Shown in pieces: positions 45,137-57,347 of a stretch of DNA of 64,000 nucleotides. Position 1 is the first letter of the stretch, and every line of letters begins with the position of its first letter. A program made the position numbers and the translations under genes. The stretch spans positions 522,734 to 586,733 of the forward strand of contig MSJH02000792.1 in assembly GCA_001931875.2 (NCBI GenBank), read 5' to 3'. The stretch is from Byssochlamys sp. IMV 00236. Taxonomy: Eukaryota > Ascomycota > Eurotiomycetes > Eurotiales > Thermoascaceae. The notes under the pieces are model-generated. The model saw only the letters and a list, made by a program, of their open reading frames with translations, was not told the DNA's origin and searched no databases.

Positions 45137-47065
45137 ATGGTGGGAATCGGACAGCGAATGTCAACACTCAGCCAAAATTCCGGCTCCAGGTCCGCCGGCG
45201 GCAGCGGCAGTCGACCGACAAGCAAAGATGGCGCAAAGAAGAATATCTGGTCTTCGATGCTGGACAGCGTCGCAAGTGGGAAGCGACTGCCAGAGAAGAA
45301 TCTCCTGATTCTGGGTTCGTATTTTCTTTTCGCCTGGATGAATCGCGCATTACATTTCCCGCACGACCTTGCAGACAACTCTTGAGTTTCTCGCTGATGT
45401 ATATTATTATTACTACTTTAGGGGGAACACCGGATAGTCAGAAAGAGTTTCTCGAGACTCTGTCTTCAGATCCGTCAAATCCTCAGCTATCAAACGAGAA
45501 GAGGAAAGGAAGGGTTCCGTCTGTCGCCAACGAATTTGCATTGGGCTACACGTATCAGGATGTATTGGATGCCGATCATGATGGTATGGCGTCCGGCCTA
45601 CGACTTTGCTGTCTCCAGGAGAGAGTGTGTTGACAAAATACCGTTACAGATATTCTCGCCCGTCTCTCTGCATATCTTCTCTCCGAACCCTCACCCTCTT
45701 TTGCGCCCCTTATCAAGCCGCTCCTGACACCCCAGTCGGTGCCTGAAACGTTGATAGTGATTCTTTTGGATTGGTCTAATCCGTGGACTTGGGTTCGACA
45801 GCTGCGAGAATGGGTCCGTTTGCTGCGCTCTGTGCTGATCTCGTTGGATGACGAGACCAAGCTCGTCATGGAGGAGATCATGACAGAGTGGCGGGATCGG
45901 AAGAGGGGTCTTGACAGCGCGGCGGCTGCTGGAACGACGAGTGCTGGCGGACCAGTCACAATACCTTTAGGCCCTGGAGAGTGGGATGAAGGACTGGGAA
46001 TCCCGATGTGTGTCGTTTGCCAAGGGGTATGTACAAACTACTCCAAAATTGTGCCCGGACTGTCGCTAATGGATCCCCGCTGGGATACAGGCAGATAAAA
46101 TAGAGAAACTGGAAAAGGAGCACGGCTGGCGCGAAGAGGAGTTCGACTTCATCCTCCAGTTCATGAGAACCATTCTTCTCAAACGTGAGTGATGGTCTGC
46201 TGCTGAGCACGAATGGTAACTGACTATGACAATACAGACGGCTCGTCACTTATCTACACCACGCCGTTTTTGGCGAACTCATTACAGAGCTTGATACATT
46301 CTTCCCTTGGGATACATTCACTCCTCAAAAGACAGTCTCTGCGACACAATGTGATTGATAGAGACAAGATCCTTGTGCCCGCCAACTGGGACTCGTGGGG
46401 TAAAATCCGTATCATTAGGGAAGGCTTCGACATTGAAGGTGTCGGCACCGCTTGGTCCATCGAGATCCAGGATCCACCCGGAACTCTCGATGACGCCCCC
46501 GCAGAGAACGTGGATGCCGGGGATGAGACAAACAAGGAAGATGAGGGTAGCAGCGCGGTGGCCATCTATGAGCAGACGATCAAGGATCCCAAGCGCGAGA
46601 CTTCTATCGCTCGTAGCAGCCAAGCTAATGCGAACAAGATTGAGATTGAAGCAGAAGATATGCAAACCTTCCTAGCAAGCCAGGCAGAAGTGCTCGAACA
46701 GCTGAAGCAGGATGATGAGAAAGATCGTGCAGTTAGGAAAATACCCAAGCTGGAAATGTCTGCACTTGAAGATAATGGCCGTGTGAACGAACATATTGGA
46801 CCCGTCCAATTTAACATGGGAGGTATCCAAGTGGATGCTGACGATATGCTCAGAAAGCTCAAGGTGAGCAGGCAAATATCCCTTTCAGTATATGCCCAAC
46901 AAACTGACATCTGTGAAGGAGAGAGAAGCAAGTCGGGCACAGAAGAAAGAAGTACCCGCGACATCAGTTGGTGATGAGAAAGCACACAACCAAGCTCTGG
47001 CGAGCTTCTTCGCCGGCCTGGTCAAGAAACCAGGAGGTAGTCCTCGCGGTAGTCCCGCGCCTTGA
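45137..47065 (+). CDS. Dynein light intermediate chain
   Basis: Six exons, 45137-45314, 45422-45583, 45650-46026, 46091-46184, 46238-46863 and 46919-47065, encode 527 residues. This subunit of cytoplasmic dynein links the heavy chain to cargo adaptors and is needed for nuclear migration in hyphae. The Ras-like domain opens with KNIWSSMLDSVASGKRLPEK and LLILGGTPDSQKEF; the P-loop position lacks the GxxxxGKS pattern, so it probably does not bind nucleotide. Further family blocks are FALGYTYQDVLD, LIVILLDWSNPWTWVRQLREW and KILVPANWDSWGKI. The C-terminus has an acidic linker, a helix (DMQTFLASQAEVLEQLKQ) and ends near SFFAGLVKKPGGSPRGSPAP, the adaptor-binding style tail. A second Met at residue 8 could be the true start. 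Confidence 0.92.
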
Positions 47066-47859
47066 TACCAAAATCACCTCTTGTAAATTCGCTTTTATTA
47101 CTTCTATACCTTTTTTGGGGGGGACACAGTATTTCCGCTATGAGTCGCGGGACCAATCAACCAACGCTTTCATTGAAACCTATACTCGACCCCATTCGCA
47201 TCTAACTTTTCATCACTTTTATCTACACTCATATGGCAGAACAACATACATCAACTGCGGGCAAGGCCGTAACTTAGCTGTGAGATTGGAACGCGGGATG
47301 AGTGTGAACTATGGCCGGTGGGATCTGTGGAATAGCGAAACGGAAGAATGAGCACAACGGGAGACAACAGTACAGGAAGTGGGAATCCTTTCTTTTTTCT
47401 CTCTTTATTTTTCTTCCTGAACAGGTGTCTTTTTACCCCACACCCTTGTTTTAGAATATTTCACCCACTTCTTGTATGTACGCTTCTGTACAGTATGATA
47501 CCCTGAGAAGAGAATCTAATCAATCAATTGAAATTGACATAATACTTTGTTTTTGCTTTTCGTTTAGTGTAAAGCCAAGTTCTATTCTATATTTAGTACA
47601 TGATATGATGGTGATGGTGATTATGACGAGGCGATATAATAGATGGTAACACAGGTAGTGTAGAAATAGATCGAGTCATTTGTCCACACGAAAAAAAATA
47701 ACATGTCGCGAAGACATAGGTCTGGGGACTCCTTCTTTCCTTCTCTCTCTCTCTTTCGATTCAATCGAATCCAACTTTCTGCTCACGGGAAGATTTCCAA
47801 GAGTTCCCATATAATCAAGCGATGCAGAAGAGGGGAGGTGCAAAAGAGAACAAAAAAAA
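47066..47859. other. Convergent 3' flank with CT repeat
   Basis: About 790 bases between gene ends. A CT-repeat lies near 47741-47755. No gene supported. Confidence 0.55.
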
Positions 47860-49648
47860 TCACCAATTCTCCCAGACCGCATCCGGCAGAACCGTTCTCA
47901 TGATCTTCCAATGACCAATAGCACTCCGATCCTGGAACGCAGCGATATGATCCGTATCACTCGCCTTGAGGAGGCGTCGTCCTCCCTTCTCGACAGTCGA
48001 AAAGGCAGACGCGTCGATCTCATGTTTTGGCATCAGGTACGTCTCGCGGGCCTTGCTGCCTAGGAAGTCAGCCGACGTGGGGTTGCGGAAACGGATGGGC
48101 ATGTCGGCGGATTTGGTGCAGAAGATGACCATATTGGTGAAGTCGACGGCGGGGTGGTTTTCCATGGCGGCGTCTTCGCGGAAGATGCGGCATGAGGGGA
48201 AGATTTCGTTGATGGTGCGGACGACGAGGCCGGCGGGGTAGAGGGTGAGGTCGCCGGCGAAGTTCTGTTAGAATTGTAAGTACTGGTTCTGAGGAGGAGA
48301 AGTGTTAGGTGGAAGGTGGGGAAACGAACAATGGCAATGACTCCGTTGTCCTTGAGCAAGTCGCTGAGCTCTTGGAGGAATTCAAGAGTGAAGAGGTTGA
48401 TGGGTTCAGCGCCGCCGGTGAAGACATCGTGCACGATGTAGTCATATTGGGGCCTCGGTGAGGATGCCAGGGACTTCTTGACGAACTTCTCCGCATCCTG
48501 GATGACGGCGGTATGGTTGGGCGGCAGGTGGAAGTACTTGTTAGCGAAGTAGTACACGACGGGGTCAATCTCGACAATCGTTGTGTCGATTCCGTGGCTG
48601 ATTAGGGAACCAGGAGTGGTGCCAATTCCGAGTCCACTGGTCCATGTCAGTTCGTTACGCGAAAGAGGTAATTGGGCGATATGATTTCTTACATCACAAG
48701 GGCCTTGCTGTCTCGATCAGCCGGACGTGGAGGCTCAGTCTCCACTAGTCTGACAGCCTCCAGCATGGTAAACACTGCATAGATGGGGTCCTTGACCCTG
48801 GGGTTGTATTGTCCTGGGAGCTTGGTCCATTCACCACCGAGGAGACTGTGGTCGGCGCGCATGACCCTGTAGCCCTCGTTGAGGTTGTCCAGGACGGAGA
48901 TGTATCCAGTCAGAGAGTCTCTTCTGTCAATGAGATGGAAGCCATATGGCTCAATTCTCTCATTCAAGACCGCCGTTGTGTGTTTCGTGGGAATATGCAC
49001 ATTGCTGTTGTAGTTTAACAGCAGCACCGGGATTGTTAGGAGCAGTGACTTTGAGGGAATGGTAATAGCATAGAGCGCCGCAATCAGAAGCTGCAGACCG
49101 TAGCGGGTCAAGAGGAATCCTGAACCAATGACCTTAGAGATGAAGGTTTCTGATAGCCTCTCTGCCAAGTTGAAAATGACATAGGAAGCAATCAGCGGTC
49201 CATGCTCAGCTAGGGTTTCACCATAACGCTGGATCTCTGTGGCATACTGGATCAGCTTCCCTGAGGCAGCAACCGAAAGAGCCAGGAGAGGATAGTAGGT
49301 AAATGCTTCTGTGATCACGGGGCCAAATGGAGAACCCAACCACGAACTGAGCTTGAAGAGCAGGAACTGGACAGCTGCGATTGAAACTGCTAGCACCGGA
49401 AGAAGACGTGCGATCCTTCCGCGGGACATTTCATGGATGCGCTCTTTCAAGAACCATCCGAGGATGGCGGTCACCGCCATTCCATAGCGGTGGAAAAGCT
49501 TCGTTGCGGCGCCTCCATATACAGGTGCGAGGTTTGCCACAGACACTGGAGAATATGCCGCAGCTAGAATCAGCAATGATATTCCTTGGGCCAAAGCCTT
49601 CGGATGGGCAAGTATCATTTGCCTCAGAGCGGCGAGGGATATAGCCAT
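47860..49648 (-). CDS. Membrane spermidine/spermine-synthase-like protein
   Basis: Exons 48693-49648, 48330-48636 and 47860-48264 (reverse strand) encode 555 residues. The first 230 residues hold about six to seven hydrophobic helices (for example GISLLILAAAYSPVSVANL and LLTRYGLQLLIAALYAITIP). The second half is a Rossmann methyltransferase-like fold related to spermidine synthases: VLDNLNEGYRVMRADHSLLG, GLGIGTTPG, TTIVEIDPVVYYFA, DYIVHDVFTGG and VIAINFAG. Canonical spermidine synthase is a short soluble enzyme, so this is a different, membrane-bound fungal family; the substrate is unknown. Splice joins ALVI-GLGIG and IAI-NFAG confirm both introns. It is divergent from the CCDC97-like gene. 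Confidence 0.85.
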
Positions 49649-50173
49649 AGTAGATGACTGAGGCAAATAATGTCTGCTACAGCTGCAACTTCCTGCCAAG
49701 ATATTTCTGAAGAAGCTGGCGTAGAAACCTCAGACTGAAGGATCTGGTGCATTGTTAATTATTGTTTAAAAAACAATGGAGATGTAGAAAGGTGGCATCA
49801 TATAAGCAAAATTTTCCAGATGTTGAGCGGCAGTGAAAGCACCAATCCTTGAAGCAAATGCATAAAGAAAACAATTGCAGACATAAAAAGAAGAAAATAG
49901 TGCACATACCTTTGAAAATATAGAATTTAGACGTCCATGTCCCAGCTGAACGTATCTTGGTTGCTTTTGGCCAAACGGACCAGCATGCTGCGAAAGGAGA
50001 GGTCAATTATTCCGCCGACTAGCGTTGTTTCGGCATTATTCTCCAGACTGCGGGCCCGCGTCATCCGGCTTGCCATCCCCGCCATATCTCAGCATTCTCC
50101 AGAGCTGAAGCTCGTTGTTGCTTCAGCAATATCAATATCTCCCGCAGGACGCTAACATCTAAGACGCTTGAAC
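49649..50173. promoter_or_regulatory. Divergent promoter
   Basis: 525 bases between the membrane synthase-like gene and the CCDC97-like gene. Short frames on both strands lack domains. Confidence 0.5.
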
Positions 50174-50902
50174 ATGCCTTACTTTCCGATGAATACCGGC
50201 AACAAAATTGAATCAGATGCGCCCAAGGAGGCACTACCTGAGCAGAGACCGGGACATACCACGAACCCTCCGGCTTCAGTGATAGTCAAGAACCGCCGCA
50301 AGCGCTATCTTGACGCTCACCCGGAGTATTTCTCTGCTGACCTCGAGCTTGCCGGTCCGCTTGCGCTATCCTGTTTTCATTGACCCAATATACACGAGTT
50401 GGGCTGCTTACTTGAAATAATGAGTGAACTGACACGCAGCTACGCAGACCCATTATTATACGATCGTCTAATCCGTCGTTTCCAGACACCGGCAGAGAGG
50501 GAAGCCGAAGGTCGTTCCAAAGGATATTCCGGCGTGCTGGAGGCGGATCTGCGGAGGTCGGAGGCGAAATTGGAAGCTCTGGCTCATCCAGACCCCAATG
50601 CCATGCTTAGCTATAGCGTTGGACCTAACGGCGAGATCCTAGCAGAGGACCGAGATGACGTACCTGAAGATAGGGAAGAGGGAGAAAAGAGGTGGCGTTG
50701 GGAAATGCAGATGCGGTTCTTGAAGGGTGCCGATTACGACTTCGATTATAAGACCGTTGACGAAAACGACGAATACGACGACTGGGGTGTAGAGCAAGAA
50801 CGGTATTTCGATGAGGAAGAGCCTGAGTGGATAGTCGACAAGTCAAATGGAGGCGATCCAAAGGCAAAACTGCAGGGAGAGACAGGCATACAGGATTTTT
50901 GA
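50174..50902 (+). CDS. CCDC97-like (DUF2052) protein
   Basis: Exons 50174-50354 and 50448-50902 encode 211 residues. The conserved part spans the junction: VKNRRKRYLDAHPEYFSADL joined to ELADPLLYDRLIRRFQTPAE, followed by EADLRRSEAKLEAL and the very acidic RWRWEMQMRFLKGADYDFDY with DYDDWG-like and EEEPEWIVD ends. This matches the coiled-coil protein 97 family, which in animals associates with the spliceosomal SF3B complex; the same role here is inference. A 93-base intron uses a GTCCGC donor and a CTACGCAG acceptor; the closer ACACGCAG would break the frame. No membrane or targeting signal. Confidence 0.85.
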
Positions 50903-52257
50903 AATGCTATTGTTGCACTACGCACACAGCTCTTTGGATACACAGGCTCGCCAATCTAAAAGGCTTCATCATAGAGACCTATTGTCCGCACCAGCTGCTC
51001 TACCTGCCGGTTCTGCTCATCGGTTTCGTGGGTTCTTTGGGAACATCTACAGTTTCCAACGTTCTCTGCCTTTGCTCAACGTGGCCCATGCCACTGGCTT
51101 CAACTGACGACCTGGCCACTCTTCATCGAACGGCATTACACAGACATCATCAGAGATCTTGAACATCACGGGTGAATAGGAGAGTGTCGTGGCCCGTGCT
51201 CTGACAGCACGGACAAATACGACTAAAATGTTTACAAGGGATTACACCTATTCCAGCGGACAGAAGTGTCCTCTTGATGCCAACCTGAATAGGGCTGGCT
51301 GTCCTCTTGAGGCGGTTCTTGCAACGACGTGGCCACAGATGTACCTCCGTACGGAAAACCCTACATATGAACAGCTTTATAATGCTCATATTCTACTGAA
51401 CTGAAGACACTAGTATGTGGCTGTACAATAGTCAATCAATATATACTCGGTACATATGCCGTGGGTCTAGGCGAAGCAAACTGGTTATACTCGGTGTCTC
51501 CTTAAATTATCACGAGTCTTTGCGCATTATTCTTAGCCCCCACCTCCAGTGACACACGCAGTCTATCAACACTGTCGCAGCGGCTGGAGTAAGTTACTGT
51601 AAGTCATAGATGCGTGGCAGTCCCACGGATCATCCCAAGCTGTCCATGGAATTTGAGCGTCCCCTCCGTATAGGGTTTAGCATTCACTATGTTACCGACG
51701 ACAAAAGGGGAATGGGATATTTGATCAAAGAGGAATAACAATCGATAGATAATTACGAAATCTTATTAACCATCGAGGCATCATCAACTAGGCTATTTGC
51801 CTACCTGCCAGCCTGGTAAGACAACTCAAAGTCTACATGCTGAGAGGGTCGCAACTACCCTCACAAGTTCTTTCTATTCAAATGACGCCAACAGGCAATC
51901 GCTTGGGCCTGCCTGCTGCCCGTCTCTGATATTCTCGATTCTCAATTTTTATTTGGATGAGCTGACATTGCACGCTACAGTTGATTTCTGTACATTCTTC
52001 CGGCAGAAAGTACGACCCTGAAACGTAGTTTCTTGGAAGAAATGCTTTGATCAAGCCGAAAAGTCCACCAGACACTGTGCATTTTGTCTTATTCTTGGAT
52101 ATATTCTGCCACACGGACTAAAGACCTCGCGTTGGATAATCACAACTGTCCCTTTTAACAGTTGAGATACACACAACTGAGCGAGGAGGGAATCCCAGAG
52201 ACCCACGAGAGCCTGGGAAGTACAAATACCTAACTGTGAAGACTCCTCCATGCTGTG
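50903..52257. other. Intergenic, 1.35 kb
   Basis: No supported gene. The start of the second accessory-looking block. Frames of 60-110 codons overlap on both strands and show no domain. Confidence 0.5.
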
Positions 52258-54108
52258 ATGTCGCAGGCCTACATATCTATAAGGGATCCGTTGCAGGACC
52301 ATGGATTTCCATGTGGCGTGCCGCAAAAGAATCACTTGATATCTACCACTACAATAACAAAGTCCTTGGATATCCAGTCAGAGGTCCTACCTTATGATAC
52401 CAAACGCAATCTCGAAGAACGAAGTCCTGGACCAACTGAGAGGATTGCCATGATGGATGAGTCACGCCCATTGGACATATCCTACGACTTTCCCACGCAA
52501 GCCCAGGTGGGTACGACAGATAAACTACAGTTACCGATCAAGCTTGACCAATTCGTGAAAGGAGGGGAAGGGGATCTTTCTGTCTGGTCAGATACTTCTC
52601 CCAGTGGTTGTGAGCAGGAGGAACGGTCACCAGAGGATGGGTCACCTCACTCATCACCGCTGAAAACCGCGTCGCGTTCTATCAAAGCTCTCTTTCGTCA
52701 CATAAATCATTCCGCGCCGGACGAACCGTGCAGGGAAATGAGCACAACATTGTCGCCAAAGGGTTCTGCTAGTCCGAGAAGACATCAACTGCCGTTTTCA
52801 TCCCTGCGCCAGAATTCTCCATATGTTGGAGCTTTAAAGACCAGATCTCCCAGCTTAGGAGGACCAGGAAATCGACCAGGGCCACCTGACTTTTCAATTC
52901 CTGCTGACTCTGGGGTTGGCTTGAAGGCACGTCGGATGAGTGCGAACGTCCCTGACGATTTCATCGTAAACACGTGTGACCTTAGTGATGAGTTTACGAC
53001 GGCCAGCAAAGTTCCAGGACGAAGAGGAAGAGAGATTGCAAAGGGCTCCACAGCTACTGTGAAGATTGTGTATAGAAAGGACTCTCCCAAGGATATCCAA
53101 TACGCTGTCAAAGAATTTCGCAAGTGTGGCAGTCAAGAAGACCAAGTTGAATACAAGAAAAAGGTCAAGTCAGAGTTCAGCATTGCTAACAGTCTACACC
53201 ACCCAAACATTGTCAAAACTGTACGTCTCTGTTCATATAGAGGCCGGTGGAACCATGTGATGGAATATTGCTCATATGGAGATCTCTTTTCCCTGGTTCA
53301 GAGGAATTATTTGCAGCGAGAAGACAATATGTGTCTGTTTAAACAACTTCTACAGGGCGTTTCTTACTTGCATCGCAACGGAATAGCCCATCGGGATATC
53401 AAGCTGGAGAATCTGCTGCTGTCAGGTGAAGGACATCTCAAGATTACAGACTTTGGAGTGTCAGAAGTTTTCAGCGGCCTCCATCCAGGTCTAAGCGCTG
53501 CCGGTGGTCAATGTGGGAAGGAGATGGGCGAAGTGCGAAGATGTCCTCCAGGAATTTGCGGAAGCTTGCCGTACATTGCTCCCGAAGTTTTGGCAAAAAA
53601 AGGTAGGCACGGGCAAAGACCGTGTCACTTTCATGGGTATAACTGAATGCTAACAACCTATACAGGAGAATATGATCCTCGACCACTTGATGTTTGGTCC
53701 TGCGCCATAGTCTGCCTTGCTCTCTGCTTCCGTGGAACTCCATGGGAGCTTGCAGATCCCAAAGATCTTAATTATGCTAAATTTCTGAGAGGTTGGGACA
53801 TATTCATCGAAGCAAAACCGGACGGTATAGTCACAAATATGGAATATCCTTCCTGTGGAAGCATGTTCCACGCTCTACACAAAGAATCGCTTAGGCGTCT
53901 CCTGTTGCAGATGCTTCATCCGGATCCAGACAGGAGAATCTCAATCCACGAAGCTGTGAAGGACCGGTTTGTTAAGGGGATCGACTGCTGTTGCCCAGAC
54001 TTCAATGATTTTCTCACTGTCACGCATGTCGATGCGGCAGGTAAGAATAGTTGCAGACTCGCCGGGAAGATGGTAGTACACAAAATGCATAACCACACCC
54101 CTCCTTGA
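52258..54108 (+). CDS. Ser/Thr protein kinase, Hal4/Sat4-like
   Basis: Exons 52258-53602 and 53666-54108 encode 595 residues. The N-terminal 260 residues are disordered and Ser/Pro-rich. The kinase domain starts GREIAKGSTATVKIV and shows YAVKEFRK, VKSEFSIANSLHHPNIV, VMEYCSYGDLFSLV, the catalytic HRDIKLENLLL (Asp near 380), ITDFGVSEVF and GICGSLPYIAPEVLAKK. The KEFRK helix, the short Cys-containing insert before the APE motif and the EYDPRPLDVWSCAIV block are typical of fungal Hal4/Sat4/Hal5 kinases, which stabilise potassium and nutrient transporters. Fungi hold many divergent copies in accessory regions, and this one may be such a paralog. The start is the first ATG; a TG before it would only add an alternative codon. 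Confidence 0.85.
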
Positions 54109-54387
54109 GAAGGAGCCAAAGTCTGCAAACAGGGTGAGCAGGGGTGCCTGCCATATATCGTCTTGTTATAAGACATGCCGTCGCTTCCATATGTAGCTTG
54201 CATCGGTGCCTTACGCTTCGCTACTTTTCTCGCTAGTTTTGAGCCTTCATAGAAATGACCAAGGCCCTCCGAATCCTGTCTCCGCGACGCAGAGCGAAAT
54301 AATAGCTTTGAATAATTTCCCATTTTTAGTAATTTACTGTTAAAATTTCTGTGTTTCACTCGCTGATTAAGATCTTAGTTATCCTCG

Positions 54388-56667
54388 TTAAACAGGAGTT
54401 GTATATGTTGCCTTTCCGGTTTCTGACCGTTCTTCTCCCCCATTTGAGTTCCTCTCCTTTAAAGATTGAATAGCCATTTCCTTCAGCTTGAACTTTTGAA
54501 TCTTCCCACTGGCAGTCTTCGGAATCGCAGTCGGGCCAGGGAGGTAAAAGACATACTTCGGCACTGCGTCTACATTAGCAAGTCTCCTCTGGGGGACCTG
54601 GCTGCCGCATGAAGATATCCCATGGAGGAAAGATAGAGATGGGCATCTCGATTGACTCACCGAGGTGGTTACTGAGCCTCTCCCGTACCCATTGTTTAAT
54701 CTCGTCGATAGTTATGGCTCCTTTGCCCTGGTCCTTGGGTACGACAAACGCACCGACCACTTCCCCATATCTTTCGTCTGGAACGCCCACAACAGATACA
54801 TCCAAGATGCCTGGATTGGAAAGAAGGGTGTTTTCAATTTCCAATGGGTGGATATTTTCTCCGCCACGGATGATCAGATCCTTGATCCGGCCAGTTATTG
54901 TAACATACCCATCGGGAGATATTGTTGCCTCATCCCCTGTCTGTGAAATAGGTCAGCTTAATATATTAATTACCAGGCTATTTAATGAGAAGGCTCACAT
55001 GCATCCAGACCTTCCCATCTTGGTCTGCAACCATCACTTCGGCGGTTCTCTCCGGGGCACCCCAGTACTCTTTCATGACAAGATAGCCGCTTACGACTAA
55101 CTCACCTTTCGTATTCACAGGCAATATCTCACTGCGATTTGCAGGGTTCACAATCTTGGCCTCTACATGTGGCATCAGCCTCCCGACGCTCGAGATTCGC
55201 TTTTCCATTGGATCATCAGTTGCTGTCATTGCAGACACGGGACTCGTTTCAGTCATGCCGTAGCAAATTGTTAATTCCGTCAAATTCAGCGTCTTGTGGA
55301 GTTTTCTCATTAACTCAGCAGGGACGCTGCTGCCGGCAGCGATTCCTGTCCTAAGGTACTGGAATCCTTCATATGGGACCTCGCCTTTCTCCAGGAGACT
55401 GAGTTCCTCGATAAACATGGTCGGTACACCATAGAGTGCGGTGCATTTCTCTTCCTGGACAGCTTTCAAGGATGCAATGGCGTTAAATGACTCTGATGGA
55501 AATACGATGGCGGATCCGTGTGTAGCAGTCGCCATATAGCCTAATATACATCCGAAACAGTGAAAGAGCGGTGGGGGACAACAGACCACATCGTCAGGTG
55601 TCAAGCGCATCCGATCGCCTATCTGGGCGCCATTGTTCAAGATTGATCGATGGCTTAGACAAGCCGCCTTTGGCATTGATGTTGTCCCGGACGTAAACTG
55701 GATATTGACAATGTCATGTGGCGAGAGGTCTCGAGGGTCAAGTGGTCGGCCGTCCGATGCCAGCTCAGATATAATGGATGAGTATGGTGTTAAGCTTTTA
55801 TAAGCAGAGAGGTCGACTCGTCCGGACGAGTTATCCACCATTATAACCTGCTTCAATGATGGTACCAAGGCGGATTCGATTTTCGGGGTCTCCAAATCGG
55901 GGAGAAGGTGTCTGAGAAGTGGGATGTTGTCACGAGGACCACGTCGGGGCAGGTTGGCTTCGGCACTGATGATCAAATGGCTCGCACTGAGGTGGCTGAG
56001 AGCGGCAGCAACTTGGCTGACGTTGAAGGACGGGTTCAAAGGGACCTGGGAATGATTTAGTCTTATGTTTTCTCAGAACAGATAGACAAGGACCCTCGAA
56101 CATACCAGTATCGCTCCAAGCTTGAATAGAGCGTATGTAGCCTTTGAAACAGATGAGTTCCTGCATGGAGTTTCATAGAGGGATGGATGTCAAATCATAC
56201 AATTGCATATTCAATTGAATTCCCCAGCATCACCGCCACGCGATCGCCCTTCTGAACACCGACGGATTCAAGACCTCGCGCGAGACTGTTGCTTTTGCCA
56301 TCAAGACCATCGTATGTTAAGCGTGTATTTTGATGCTTTGCTATTACGCTTTGGTGATGGGCTGGTCAGTCATATACCTGGGACGCGATTCTGGGGATGC
56401 CATAGCTTACGCTGGTCTATCTCCGTATTGATCAACAATTGAAGCGAAATGCTGTCCTACTGTCTGTTCAAATAAGGGTGGCTATAACAATCAAAATTGA
56501 TGATAGTTATATGTCAGTTGACTTTTTTCTTTTGTTTCAGAATCGTCGTATCCATCGAATTACTTACTTCCGAAGGACCACGAGCATAGCTCTGTGTTAA
56601 GAGACCTCTTCTCCCCGCGTAGATGGCAAAAGACAGGCTACCTGTCCGACAGCTTTTGTGTATCCAT
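54388..56667 (-). CDS. ANL-superfamily acyl-CoA ligase
   Basis: Eight exons (reverse strand): 56642-56667, 56568-56589, 56411-56481, 56201-56348, 56106-56141, 54999-56045, 54661-54940 and 54388-54563, giving 601 residues. The spliced N-terminus reads MDTQKLSDSYARGPSE then PPLFEQTVGQHFASIVDQYG. AMP-forming motifs are complete: IQFTSGTTSMPKAACLSH (about 217-232), ICYGMTETSPVS, TGDEATISPDGY, GRIKDLIIRGGENIHPLEIE and the catalytic Lys near 564 in PKTASGKIQKFKL. It therefore activates a carboxylate through an acyl-AMP to a CoA thioester; medium-chain or aromatic acids are typical, but the substrate cannot be read. It ends TYTTPV, so there is no peroxisomal SKL signal, unlike many fungal relatives. 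Five small 5' exons precede the long one. Convergent with the Hal4-like kinase. Confidence 0.88.
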
Positions 56668-57347
56668 TGCCGCGGTCCGATTCTACGCGGACGGAGATGG
56701 TATGCTCTCATCCTTTGTCACCTTTGAATTCCAGCGCCCTGAGTCCCTAAGTTTTCATTAAAAAGAGGAGTAATCAGTTAAATCTACCGAGGTAGGTGGC
56801 TAAGCTACCCCTTCACTCCCTAGTAAGTTGGTAAATAAGAGGAACAATATAAGGGCCTCCAACGAGCAGGATTGGTATTTATAGTAGTAAAAGAAGAAGA
56901 AGAAGAAAACAGAAACTAAAGAAACCCTGTCAAAGCAGCCCCTCGTACCTGGAACCCCATCACGCCCTTCGGCTTAGGTGTTCGGTTTCCCTCGGCCGTC
57001 ACTACCTAGGTATGTATCTCGCCGGCAAAATCTGGGGTTTCCCCGCATGCAGAGTGGATCGCGCGGGGACCGAGGCGGCAATATATTGTCTGAGCTCAGC
57101 TCGATTGAGGTTAGTCTCTGTATTATGAATGTGGCCTTCGCGAATGTCATTCATGATCGGGCGTATTGCAGGAGGGGAGGTTTCTTTGAATGATCTAGAG
57201 TTTTTGACTAAGCTAAGTAGTAGGGAACTGATGTCGTAGATATGACCCGTGTGAGTATATAGATCAATAATGAGGTAAACAAACGTCCCATGTGTGAGTG
57301 TATGGAAACTCCAAAGAAACTTGACCGGTCCAAAAAGCTCAAAAATA
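56668..57347. other. Intergenic, ANL ligase promoter
   Basis: About 680 bases between two reverse-strand genes. Holds a short GAA-repeat near 56890-56910 and the third TACCTAGGTA copy at 57003-57012. Confidence 0.5.
57003..57012. promoter_or_regulatory. TACCTAGGTA palindrome, copy 3
   Basis: Perfect palindrome 336 bases upstream of the ANL ligase ATG. Same word as copies 1 and 2. Confidence 0.35.

Noticed and set aside
47860..49648. Canonical spermidine synthase
   Set aside because: The long membrane region and extra length do not fit the soluble enzyme.
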